Origin: Symbiodinium natans
Lineage: Eukaryota > Sar > Dinophyceae > Suessiales > Symbiodiniaceae
Assembly (NCBI GenBank): GCA_905221605.1
Contig: CAJNDS010000083.1
Location: 1-22,500 of the forward strand
Length of the DNA: 22,500 nucleotides
Direction of reading: 5' to 3'
Below the pieces are notes generated by a model, which worked only from the letters and a program-made list of their open reading frames with translations, did not search any database and was not told where the DNA came from. Below, piece by piece: positions 10,649-20,221 of this stretch. The position numbers and the translations under genes were made by a program. Every line of letters starts with the position of its first letter. Within the stretch, counting starts at the first letter, position 1.

Positions 10649-10691
10649 CTTGGGAGGTGTCTTGGCAGAAGGCCCCCCCAAGACACCCAAG
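10649..10691. repeat. Imperfect inverted repeat (hairpin)
   Basis: GGTGTCTTGG (10656-10665) pairs perfectly with CCAAGACACC (10678-10687) across a 12-base loop. After a small bulge the stem continues outward, with CTTGG at 10649-10653 pairing with the CCAAG that ends at 10691. No coding signal overlaps it. Confidence 0.75.
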
Positions 10692-10827
10692 CATGCCGAA
10701 TTTGGGAGGCTCTGCCATAGGTTTTCGTGTTCTCCGTCATGGCCATCGACCGGCTACACGATATGAGCGCCTTGACTGGCTGTAATCCCACCTTCGGGGC
10801 AGGGTGCAGCCATGCCATACCTACATG

Positions 10828-10863
10828 ATACATACATACATACATACATACGTTCATTCATTC
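10828..10863. repeat. ATAC tetranucleotide run followed by short TTCA run
   Basis: Six ATAC units (10828-10851) are followed by a short GTTCATTCATTCGT tract. A minus-strand frame crossing it reads NVCMYVCMYHV only because of the repeat. Confidence 0.95.
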
Positions 10864-11551
10864 GTGACATCTCGTCATTGTCGTGGTGTTTTCATGTATT
10901 TTCTCGGACTCGTTGCAGAACCTGGCCCCGCGATTTGTTGCATCTTTGTTGGTGATTGATTCTTTGTTGTCGTTTTTCAATTTTTCACCACAACAGCCAC
11001 AAGAAAATTGAAGTATCAATGCTGATTGGATGCTGAGAAGTGTGTTAGAGGGTGGATGTTCCTTCTTTTGGTCATTACTGGAGTCGAGGTCGACTGTGCT
11101 GGCCTTCTTGCAGCACAGGGGTTCTGGGATGTTCAAGGTCTTCGGGCTTCGCCGTGTGTTATGCTATTCTTTTTCGGGTTAACGCCTGCTGACTTCGACA
11201 GCTGCAGTCAGGCACGATCGAGTTGCCATTGAGCAACAACTTGATTGAAGGCGATCACACACACAGACCACAAAAGCCACACAACAGCCCCACTAAGCGC
11301 GAGTCTGTGGGCCAGCGCAGGTCTGATGGCGTCGGCTCCCGCCAAGACCTTCCGCTACAGCAATGGCCGCCAATGCAACGTCTATTTCTTCTAGAAACGG
11401 ACACTAAACCCGGCCCCCAAAAACCGGCCCAGAAACTGTCCTTCCTTCCGTCAGATATCTAAACGAAAACATTAAACACAAGAAACTTCCCGCCTAACAC
11501 ATATTTACAAGGGCTTCGCAGCAAATTGTAAGATTCCGCCTGGTTCGTCTT

Positions 11552-11893
11552 TCAAAGCATTCGCAGGGACGCACAAGGACAAAGAAGAAGACGACCGTCC
11601 TCTCTGCAACTCTTTGGATAAACACCGGCCTCGCCGAAGCGCAGCAGCTCGGAGCAATGCGCCAGGCTTCTTGCCACTTGAGTTTGGCAATTTGCGGCGA
11701 GAGCCTTTTTTACGTTAAGATTTGCCCGCCTGCACGCAAGCAGCCAAAGAGATGCGGAGGAAACATCACGAAGGCAGAGCTCTTGCGCTTCCCTGGTTGA
11801 AAGTACCTCCTCGAAGACGTTCTTTCGTGACAAGATCTGTCGCAAAGTGCTGGCAGCGTTCAGCACTGCATTTATGCCAGGAGCCCGAATCAT
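11552..11893 (-). CDS. Possible exon(s), unknown protein
   Basis: A minus-strand frame of 113 codons contains a plausible helical stretch (SRKNVFEEVLSTREAQELCL, then ANCQTQVARSLAHCSELLRF). No domain is recognised and no splice junction was fixed. It lies 0.6 kb downstream of the RING gene stop, so it would belong to a different gene. Chance openness cannot be excluded. Confidence 0.25.
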   Translation of the reverse strand: MIRAPGINAVLNAASTLRQILSRKNVFEEVLSTREAQELCLRDVSSASLWLLACRRANLNVKKALAANCQTQVARSLAHCSELLRFGEAGVYPKSCREDGRLLLCPCASLRML

Positions 11894-12479
11894 CGGAAAC
11901 GCAGCTCCGCAAAAGACATCTTAACAGCTTGAAGGAAGCATACACAGCGGACTAAATGTTGAGTGATGTCAAAACCTTAACTTTAAATCGCTGAGTTTGG
12001 TGGGAAGTTAAAGCCAAATACTAAAGCTTGAGTCGAAACTACAGTGCGGCTCCACATCCACTCATGCTAGCACAAACTATGCAATTTTGTCACTTCTGAG
12101 TGAACGGCTGCGGCGAGGTCTTCAACGCTTTGCACACTGATCTCCAACACGTGAGCAAAAAGCAAACCCTGCAGGACGTGAGAAGTCTATGTAAAGGTTC
12201 TGAGTAACATCTTCCAGTTGTCAAAGAGCCCCCTGCCTTTGATGATTCTTGGTTGCACCAGAACATGATGACTGACTGCTCCTTTTGCCTTTCACTTTGC
12301 AACTTTGGCAAATACACGGCACGTGTCACTCCTTTCTGCAGTCTTTGGTGGCTGTTTGTATTGTATGAAGCTGCAATTCTTTGGAGAGACTCGCTGCCAA
12401 CAAGAGGTCCTGCCCCGACATACCTCCACTGCAATGGAGCATGTCGGTCATTGCCACGAAGGCCACAACATAAGGTATC

Positions 12480-12802
12480 TTAACGTGCACCCGGAGTCAC
12501 TACCGAATGCTTGCATACCGGGCAGGTTTGACCTCAGTGCGAGAGGGCGACCCACATGAGACATCATGAAACATCTTGAAACACGCGAGCAGCCGGGATC
12601 CCCAACTTTGACCCAGCCAACGGTCGATGCACAGCACGTGGTACCTCCGGTAAGCTGACTCGCCCGTCATCACTTGAGATTCCCAAACGTATTTGAGCCT
12701 GTGTAAACAAGGAAGAAGTCGAAGGCGATCAGCTTCCACAAAATGCTCGCAACAGATGGCGCAAGCCTGCGGCGAGGTAGCTTGTCCTCTTTCATCCACT
12801 GA
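12480..12802 (-). CDS. RING-H2 zinc finger, C-terminal three exons of a probable E3 ubiquitin ligase
   Basis: RING-H2 domains bind two zinc ions and recruit E2 enzymes. On the minus strand, exon (about 12802) to 12699 ends ACAICCEHFVEADRLRLLPC plus LH, exon 12644-12607 reads YHVLCIDRWLGQ, and exon 12532-12480 reads SQTCPVCKHSVVTPGAR and stop. Joined, they give C-x2-C-x14-C-x-H-x2-H-x2-C-x10-C-x2-C, a textbook RING-H2 with all eight ligands and the usual DRWL and CPVC signatures. The removed introns are 12645-12698 (54 nt, GC-AG) and 12533-12606 (74 nt, GT-AG). The unspliced frame runs through the first intron but destroys the ligand spacing. The upstream limit is an acceptor between about 12790 and 12815; no ATG lies in this exon, so the N-terminus must come from exons further up, probably those at 14245-15463. 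Confidence 0.88.
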
Positions 12803-13609
12803 CGCACAAGTTGACTAAACTTTATGGAAACTCTGTGGCATTAGCATCCAAACCGTTGAATTTCACAATGCTTTATCTTGACACTGACGATTGAAACGCA
12901 ACGCCCAGTGGCCTGCCCGAAAGACCTGGATCTTGGTACACCATATCTTAATCTGTAAATGATGTCCGTTTACATTCTGGGAATGTCACCACCAAACAAA
13001 TATAGGTCTGAGTACTGTGGAGGGGGGCAGGGGTGGCGTGTGAACTTTCAGAACGGGCGGTGGGTCTGCCAGCTACAGTCGAGATTCAAAAGAGGATTGT
13101 ATTGGACTAGTTTTAGATTGATACCTTGCCGAGAAACCGTTTGCTGACCTATGTCGAAAAGTTTGGCAAAGTTGTGGGATCACGTTGGTTCATGTTGCTG
13201 TTGATCGAATAACGGCAGATGGTACAGACACCTGCTGTGAATCGACCCGCTGCCAACTTCTGCTGAGAGTTTGTAGCGTCTTCATGCGAGATCGCCAACA
13301 CCTGCTCAGGACCGCCGAGGGGTGAGCAAGTCTATTGGAAGTCAGTTTCTTGCCATCCGAAACAAAGTAGAGGAGCTATGCATGTAGCATTTCACCGAAC
13401 TTCCAGTACTCTGTTGGCAAAACTGGATGAACAGTGCACGGCGTTTGTTTGAAAAGGCTCCGGCTACCTTGTCACTTCTGCCTTATGCCACAGTAAATTC
13501 ATCAAAACGTCCATCGCTATTGAGGTTGTGGAACCCCGAATCTGCTATGCTGCTCAGACTGCAAAAGTGGTATATGAAGACTCGATGATTGTTGTATGAC
13601 CTTGATGTG

Positions 13610-13679
13610 CTCCCCCGCCCCCTTCCCGCCCCCTTCCCACCCGCCACCCAGCCCCAACCCTTCCCCCCCCCAACCCGCC
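13610..13679. repeat. C-rich pyrimidine tract
   Basis: About 70 bases are almost entirely C with a few T, A and G, including runs of five to nine C. On the minus strand, the inferred transcript sense, it is G-rich and yields the GGGKGWGWVAGGKGAGRGRG translation of an open frame. It could form a G-quadruplex in the pre-mRNA. Confidence 0.9.
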
Positions 13680-14058
13680 AAAACACATGGAACATTTCGT
13701 CATGCAAAACGACATCTGCAGCAATTCGCTCTGCCCTAGACCGTGCCACTCTGGGCGGCAAGCTTCTGCTGGCGCATCTGTAGGGGTAAACGAGATGATA
13801 GTTGTCTGGTCCGAGCCAACCTCGCGAAAGACAGGCATGAGTAGTGCTGCACAGCGCTCACAACTGCTAGAACTGGAGCCCTCGCAGCATTCTCACACAA
13901 GCTCACATCAGCACACTCCAAGGACCTCCGGACCCGAATTGGACCGGAGGCGGGGCCTGGACGAAATGTCACACCACCATGGCATGCCAACAGATTCTTC
14001 TTCAAACCGCAGCACGCTCTTTACATGATTTCAAAGTGCCTGGACGGTGAGGGGGAAC

Positions 14059-14094
14059 CACCGTGGACACCGTGAACACCATGAACACCTCCAA
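14059..14094. repeat. 9-bp imperfect tandem repeat, four units
   Basis: The units CACCGTGGA, CACCGTGAA, CACCATGAA and CACCTCCAA stand in a row. They lie in the presumed large intron of the RING gene. Confidence 0.8.
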
Positions 14095-14244
14095 GGATCT
14101 TTAAGGGCTCTGAGGCGTCAAGATGTGCTTTTTTGCTTTTTTGCAGGACTCCAAGCTCCAAGTCGCGACAAGTGGCTCCAAGTGGGTCCAAGTCCCATCA
14201 CTGAGGGCCAGGCGACCACTGGATGGCTGCGCAAGCCTCTCGGT

Positions 14245-14366
14245 CCTTTCAGAGCAATCTTGCTCAATGAAGTTGAGAACACAACCAGGCAAAAGAGCAA
14301 GGTTACGTATCTGACTATCTCATACAGCATGTGCCAAAACTCTGCACATCTTCTGGTCTGCGATGT
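14245..14366 (-). CDS. Membrane-segment exon, probable part of the RING gene
   Basis: The minus frame from the acceptor at 14367 reads TSQTRRCAEFWHMLYEIVRY, followed by VTLLFCLVVFSTSLSKIAL, a clear hydrophobic helix of about 20 residues. It joins in phase to the long upstream exon if a GT-AG intron of 62 nt (14367-14428) is removed. An alternative acceptor further upstream would add the polar sequence EDFQPSDPYGNIQ. The downstream donor is not settled (candidates near 14245). A membrane anchor before a C-terminal RING-H2 is a common E3 layout (RNF and ATL types), which supports assigning this exon to the same gene. That link is inferred. Confidence 0.5.
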
Positions 14367-14428
14367 CTGAATGTTCCCATAAGGATCACTGGGCTGGAAG
14401 TCCTCCGACGGCTTCTTTGCACATCCAC

Positions 14429-15463
14429 ATCGAAGGTCTGCCCGTCCAAGCCCCAAAGACGAGAATAGAAGCCGTCAGAATCGTCAGGGGACTGTTCTTC
14501 ACCATGTTCTGTGCCTGTTTGCTCTGGCTCTGAGAATGGGCTCCCAGCTTCACGGCCCAAAAAAACATCACCCTGACGATTCTGACCACTGAATGCCCGA
14601 CCTCGCGTTCGGCGCGCTCGCACGCGGCGTCTAGCTTCGGCTCGAAAGTCTGAAGCTGCATGTGGACTGTGCCATTCATCAGCGTCTGCCATATCTGCAA
14701 TGCTGAGAGCCAATGCCAGCGCTTCATCAATGGATGAAATCCGGGAGCCAGGAGGTTCTGGTAAATGTGGGGCCGGAACAAAGCCGGGAACAAGCGGTTC
14801 TGGTGACCATGCAGCCACTGCAGCCCCCTCGTCCCCAAACTGCAACTGGACTGCCAGGGCTTCGTCTCCACCTGGAACTGGGAAACTTGAACCTGAAGAT
14901 CCAGCATGCGGCCCAGCTTGCCTGGTCTGCCTGTCTCTTCCATCGTCTCTTTCAGTTCTTATGCTCGGCCGCCAGGCCATGGCAGCCATGGCCATCGAAG
15001 ATGCCGGCGAAGCCGGCTGAAGTCGTCTGGGCCTAGGAGGAACGGATGGGGCAGGAACGTCACCTGCCTCGCTCATTCTGTCAATGGTCTGGAGAAGTCT
15101 GGCAAGGCAGCTGTCTGCGAAGCCACGTGCAGCTGGACCTGCAGCTCTGCCCGAGCTGCCGGACGTGTTTGACGCGTTGTGGGAAGCTTGAGAGATGCCA
15201 GGGACAAGTGAAACTGATGACAGCGGATGTCTGCTACAGCGTTGGGGAAGTCCAACAAAGCAGTCCTTGCCCAGCCCTCGCCGCAGAACCTCACTTCCTC
15301 CCCATCCGGCTAGACATTTCAATGGCCCAACCACTGTGGCATCACTTTGCAACCAGAATGTGAGCTCATGGTCCATTTCTTCAAAGACATCCTTTGCGAC
15401 GGTTGAGTGGTTTGTCGTATTTGTCAGTCTCGATGCAAAATCACTGTCGTCCCCAATTGCCAT
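14429..15463 (-). CDS. Long disordered N-terminal exon with ubiquitin-interacting-motif-like helix, probable part of the RING gene
   Basis: This is the longest open frame in the window. It starts at an ATG at 15463 with an in-frame TGA nine bases before it, so 15463 is a credible start. Residues 1-40 are mixed (FEEMDHELTFWLQ). Residues 80-240 are rich in Ser, Pro, Ala, Gly and Arg and look disordered. Residues 245-258 (IDEALALALSIADM) fit a UIM core: acidic pair, Ala, Ser four residues later, acid three after that. A second DEALA (residues 200-204) starts a weaker copy. The C-terminal part is acidic (EPEQTGTEHGEEQSPDDSDG), and the exon probably ends at a GT donor at 14428. A hidden intron inside residues 45-120 is possible. 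Ubiquitin binding next to an E3 domain would be coherent, but the joining of these exons is inferred. Confidence 0.6.
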
Positions 15464-16546
15464 GCAGCGCCGTCAGTCTGACAGGCCAACGGCATCTGTG
15501 CGGTGTGTGCACAGTGTGGACATGCAAATGCCTCATCACGATTCGGCCCGAAGCCAAGCACAGCGCTCGCAACATGGCTGACAGCAGCTGCAGGCGTACA
15601 ACACAGTCACAGCCCTACATCAAGCTACATAGCACTTTTAGGGGCAACGCAAAATGTTGTGGAGGAGTTCCGTAAGGAGTCACGCAGGCTACTCCGCTCT
15701 CTCTATCCTGCAAGCCCGCCGACAGTTGTTGCATTCCGCATGATGTACTGGCCGGGCATGTGCGAGCGAGTAGCACAACCAGGAATGGCTTTTCTGATGA
15801 AGCTGCTTAACCTAAGCCAACACCTCTAGTTGGTGACCCTACCGGCGGAGGCGGAGGTGAGACTGCGCTCGGCCTGGTAAGCACAGAAAAAGCACAACAA
15901 TCCTGATGCTACTGGCAGCAAATTGAAGCCAATTTGTGGCGGAAGGACCCTGGTGCTTGTTCAGACTGTAGGACCTGCGCAGTTAACGAAATGCAGCTCT
16001 TGCGCGCCGTTGGTCTGTGGGCCTGTGACGCATACTGTTGCTGGTGCGGCGGCATGGAAAACAAGGCTCTGCGAGGCGCCTTAAGCCAACTCTGTTTGTC
16101 ATTTCCGAATATTCCGACACATCCTTTGAACAACTCCTAGGTTCGCTGCCGTCCCGGTAGCTTTGGGTCTCAGCCATGCAGCTGCAGGGCAGCGTCGCTT
16201 CACCAGTACAGTGAAGAAAAGGACTTTGAGAAGTTTCATCGTCTTTTCATGTTATAGGGGAATGTCAACTCACAACTGGGTCGCGCACGGCAGCGGCAGC
16301 CCTTGTCGACGAGGGCGCGGCCGGGCCCAGCGAGCACCGCTGGCCTCAAAAAGAGTAGGCGTGTCGAGACGTGCCCTGCATCTGCAGGCGCGCTGCGTCC
16401 CCGATGTCAGCAGCAACTCCCAGCTACGACGTGACTTCACCTCGGGGTCGGCGGGATCTCCCACATAGTTGGCCTCAAGACAGTGTCTTAGATACACATT
16501 CACACCGCACATACACAAAGGAAATCTGGCGATGTGGTGCACAAAC
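15464..16546. other. About 1.1 kb without a firm gene
   Basis: This lies upstream of the start of the long exon at 15463 and should contain the RING gene's 5' region. The lower end of a 144-codon minus frame (16270-16546) runs on past a GT donor at 16546 and looks intronic. No promoter motif, RNA or repeat was recognised. Confidence 0.45.
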
Positions 16547-17290
16547 CTCAAAATGACATCTGTGCTGGGCTGCCGGCAGGCGCTGTCAATGAGCTTGCGA
16601 GTATGCTGTTCACTGAACTGACTGAGGATGCCAGGGATGTGAGCCTCAGTCACACAGAAGCTTCTGACTTTGACATACACTGACTCCCCAAGGACTCCAT
16701 GCAAGCTTCATTTTTGATAACTCTCCAAGGCCAGCTCGTATGTGTCATGTCGGGCATGGCCCTCGATTCCTTGGAGATGAAAACAGAAGGAAAAATTCTA
16801 AGTTACGCATATTGAGCCTTGTACGCCGGACCGTGACTTAATCACTAAGCTGGCCTCATGGTCTGACTGTCTGACCGTAAGGTCTAACTCGGTTTGGGTC
16901 TTTCTTCATGATTCCAAGGGCCTATGGGCTTTTCTTTGACTGCGCGCAAATGCGACGAGTAGCCTTGGCGGTGGAGCGACGCTCCTGAGCCACCAGGAAA
17001 CCTCCGGCATGCGTTTGCCAAGACTGCGAGGATGCGCTTGCAGGATGCAGAGAACCCGCCAGCAGCGACCAAGCCTACAAGAAGGTCGTACCGGACCTGG
17101 GCAAGGACGGAGGCAACTGCTTTGATCCTACGGTGTCCCAAATTCTTCAGTGCCTGACATGTATGTCATACCTCCAGCGCTCACAGGGATCTTCCCATGT
17201 GCTGCAGCCGGTCACGCTGTTGTAGTAGTACCTGCCACTTGGGCAACTTGCTCAACTGGGATTCAGAAGCTTTTGCCCGAGCTGCAGCCG
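16547..17290 (-). CDS. Helical protein of unknown function, several exons
   Basis: Two exons join cleanly on the minus strand. The one ending at 17232 reads ARAKASESQLSKLPKWQ and stops at a GT donor in phase 0. The next, 17153 to about 17002, reads ALKNLGHRRIKAVASVLAQ and then VRYDLLVGLVAAGGFSASCK, and ends at a GT donor after ILAVLANACR. The 78-nt intron (17154-17231) is GT-AG. A third coding-like piece lies at 16644-16547 (AHIPGILSQFSEQHTRKLID, then SACRQPSTDVILR), bounded by AG and GT; whether it joins the second exon directly is unclear because the phases do not fit. The alternation of small, Leu and charged residues suggests helical hairpins such as HEAT or Armadillo repeats, but no repeat unit can be shown. 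The 5' end is not found. Confidence 0.5.
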
Positions 17291-18010
17291 ATGCATGCAT
17301 GCAGTATGCCACAGTACAAAGCCGAGCCCTGACTCTGTGACTCCTCTGGGCACTGTTCACAGCCCGGCTCTCCCAGTGGCCCGACCCACTGCTGTAGTTC
17401 CTTGCAAGTTGCATTGCTGCGTCAGCGACACCAACACAGAGAAGACTGGCCTTGTATTGACAGTGTCATGTTGGCGCTGCTATTTGAAAACTTGTGACAC
17501 TCCGTGCACAGCCAAAACGCTGTTCATCTCCTAGCACACCAACAAATACCAACCAAAGCATATTGAGTCACATTGAGTTGCAGCCAAGCCGCAGCAGCTG
17601 CTCGCGCCTGTCGAGGCAGATGCTCAGGAGAAGGCTTGCACAAGATCATACCCTTCCTGGATGTCGGTCAAGACAGCTTCAATTCGGGAGGCCTTTCGAA
17701 AGCACAAAAAGCCCCAGGAGCGAAGGAGGCTTGAGATGCTCTCTCAACTCAAGGCCGTGGCCACTTGGTCCAGTTCTAGCTGGTCCGCCTCAGAAACATT
17801 TGCTTTTCCACAATCAGCAAGCATCTTGCAGCTGTGAACCACTGAATTGATAAACTCAAAGGGTCTGGCAGTAAATGAGCTCACCTGTTGCAGCACCTGG
17901 CATCCGTAGAAGAAAAGGTCAACCAAGAACAACAGGCAAGATGTTGCAAAGGCTTGAACACATCAAGCGTTGCATGTTACTTGCGTGCCCGCAATGCTTG
18001 GCACTGGCAT

Positions 18011-18038
18011 TAGCAGCTTAGCAGCTTAGCAGCTTAGC
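18011..18038. repeat. 8-bp tandem repeat
   Basis: About three and a half copies of TAGCAGCT stand in a row. Confidence 0.9.
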
Positions 18039-18651
18039 ATTGCCAATGCACTGCCGACACCTCTTGGAAGGTCTCTGTCAGTGGATGCCTGAGAAGCAAA
18101 CAAACTCGAACGTTTGGCGATCCAAAACGCCATGCAACACTCGTGCAACACAAAGTTGGGATGGCAGCCCGATGCTCTGCCAAGCGGCTGCCAGGACGAC
18201 TCATCCCGCAACTGATGATAGAAGTACAGAGCACCTCCCACTCAGAGCACGTCAGCTCTCCACTGTTGCGACACGTCTAGCTGATTCCAACGATAACTTT
18301 TTACCCACTCTGTCCATTGGCCTCGCGAGCCTTGGGAATCTTGTCAAGTTCAAGAGGCGTAGAGCCGAACTACCGAAATAGGTCGAATTCAAATCTGATC
18401 TGCTTCGGAAACACCAACGAGAACTGTGCATTACTTGAGATTTGGGCTACGAAAGGTAACCAAACGTCGGACAGCGCAACCAGTGCTTTTTCGAGGGAGC
18501 AATGAAAACTGCGGGCGCGGGCACATCACTAAGGCTTGCGCATGCACAGCTGCTAGAGGTAACGGAGAATACTTTGTCATGATGCGTGCAGATAACCTTT
18601 GTGATGGTGCTACTTTTCGATGGACATTACCCAACACCGAAGATGCCACAC

Positions 18652-18705
18652 ATGGTCTGCTATATGGTCAACGACATGGTCAGCTACATGGCCAGCTACA
18701 TGGTG
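18652..18705. repeat. Imperfect 12/15-bp repeat with ATGG core
   Basis: Blocks such as CACATGGTCTG, TATATGGTCAA, GACATGGTCAG, TACATGGCCAG and TACATGGTGAA recur every 12-15 bases. The plus frame therefore reads MVCYMVNDMVSYMASYMVKE. Because spacing is in multiples of three this could be a coding repeat, but nothing around it supports a gene. Confidence 0.7.
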
Positions 18706-18813
18706 AAGGAAGTGTGTGTTTTCCGATTTGAACGAGTAGCAGAAAACGCTTTCTGGAGCATTGCGGTTTCATGTCCTCGTTCGAGTTCTCGACACATCGA
18801 AATAGAGAGCCTC

Positions 18814-18872
18814 CAAGGGGGGGGGAGCCTGGAGGATTAAGGCAACCCTTGGTGGGGGGGATGGGGGGGAGG
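18814..18872 (+). repeat. G-run cluster with hairpin, candidate G-quadruplex
   Basis: Runs of nine (18817-18825), seven (18854-18860) and seven (18863-18869) G occur, then GG at 18871-18872. CCAAGGG at the left and CCCTTGG (18846-18852) can also pair. The structure is on the plus strand, opposite to the sense of the recognised genes. Confidence 0.8.
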
Positions 18873-20196
18873 TTGTAAACGACACTCTCGCAAGCTCCAA
18901 CGAGCTAGCTTTCGTGACAATGGCCCCCAAATGCAACACAACCTAATGGTCCACAAAAATGCCTAGAAGATGCTGGGCCTGACGCGGCATCAATCTCCTC
19001 AGTCCAGTGCGGAGGGTATGGGAATGCCGCAGCTTTCCGAGCCACCTGGTCAGAATTGCACCAGAGGTTCGCAAAGGTTTGCAGTTCTTGACATCGCCAA
19101 GTTACATAGAGGCCACTGTGAAATCGCGTCCCCTGCCCTCCCGACCTCCAGCACTGGCGGTGGCGCCAATGGCGAGACGCCAAGGCTGTCCAAGAACTGC
19201 AGGCGTAGGGAAATGGGTGAGTTGGAATGTCGGAAAGACAATGCCGATCAGGCCTGCTGAAAATCAAGGTGACGCCTGCCCCCAAAACAGTGTGACGTAA
19301 ACGTCCGAAGAAATGAAAAGCAGCGTCCCGAGACTCTGGCGGCTGGCTCAGTGCCTTCCAATCGAACAGTGGCGCTAAGCCGCTGCTCAATACCTCCAAA
19401 TATCTCCAAATGCACCAGCTTCTATCCTCCAAGTGGAACCTTTATGACAGCAATCTTTGCTCTCAGGCCGTTGCACTTTGTGGATCATCGACACCAAGCA
19501 TTGCACGAAGCCGCGGGCAGTGCCAGAAATGCTCAAAGCGACTTGAGATGCTTCGATTGTGTCTCTGGAGAGCAATTCACGGCCTTAAGGGTGGTGTGCT
19601 ACTGCGCATGGGGTTTGGGTGCTGTGCTGCGTAAAAAGTGTAAACACTGGAAGGGTCACGCACATGGCTAAAGGTTGTCAGTTCACACATGTGTTCAGTT
19701 GGGGGCGAGCCTCAAAAGCTCCACGCACATGCAAGTGCAAGCACATCAATATACCCATGACAACGCGTGCTAGTCACGGAGGTTTACCCCATCAACTTCC
19801 AAATTTCTGCAGCGCCTGAGATACCAGAAAGATGCCCTTTATCACTGCCGAAGAGGTTCGCAAGTTCGCACGCTTATGTACAGATGTTGTCAAACTATCA
19901 TCAAGCGAATGCTCTCTTAGTCTGGACTCAAGTGACAACCAACTCACAGCGCTATACAGCTTACAAGTACAAAAGAATACGTCATGAGCTCCAACATGTG
20001 TGCCTGTTTGAGTTCTGTCACGTGGTTTAAACCTCAATGGACTTGTACCCGTCGATGTCAGAGTCTGTGGCTGCAAACGTCAGCTTGAACCTGAATGCCA
20101 CTCCGAAGCACAACGCCCCAAGACTTCGGAACGCCAAGCTCCCCACGCATCCTTCATTTGTTTCAGCCTCTTGGGAAAAACCTGCAAGTGCCCAAA

Positions 20197-20218
20197 TGTT
20201 GCCCAACTGTTGCCCAAC
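20197..20218. repeat. 11-bp tandem doublet
   Basis: Two exact copies of TGTTGCCCAAC stand head to tail, just beyond the open frame downstream of the ankyrin repeats. Confidence 0.85.
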
Positions 20219-20221
20219 TTC

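Larger units (their letters stand above)
8412..11551. other. About 3.1 kb with no firmly supported gene
   Basis: The 5' exons of the gene ending at 7751 probably lie in the lower part. Open frames at 8707-9138 (plus), 9367-9609 (minus) and 10077-10551 (both strands) show no recognisable motif or joinable splice sites. The region has a 10-bp triplet at 9851-9880, a hairpin at 10649-10691 and a tetranucleotide run at 10828-10863. I saw no RNA gene or transposon. Confidence 0.5.
12803..14244 (-). other. Probable intron(s) of the RING gene, C-rich in part
   Basis: This is the stretch between the membrane-segment exon and the RING exons. Further small exons could be hidden here but none is recognised. 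It contains a 9-bp repeat at 14059-14094 and a long C-rich tract at 13610-13679. A frame at 13483-13600 that looks vaguely like an EF-hand loop does not hold up. Confidence 0.4.
17291..20221. other. About 2.9 kb with repeats but no firm gene
   Basis: Open frames here, including a 175-codon minus frame at 18905-19432, show no motif or consistent splice sites. The 5' part of the 16547-17290 gene and the 3' part of the ankyrin gene probably fall in it. It holds the 8-bp repeat at 18011, the ATGGTCA-type repeat at 18652 and the G-runs at 18817-18872. No RNA gene was recognised. Confidence 0.5.

Noticed and set aside
13483-13600. EF-hand-like FHNLNSDGRFDEF in a minus frame
   Set aside because: The loop lacks the acidic residue at position 1 and the Glu at position 12, and no EF-hand helix precedes it. 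The rest of the frame comes from the C-rich tract.
14700-15172. Plus-strand open frames of 88-107 codons opposite the long RING-gene exon
   Set aside because: They are shadows of the 382-codon minus frame. The minus frame has the composition, start context and motifs.
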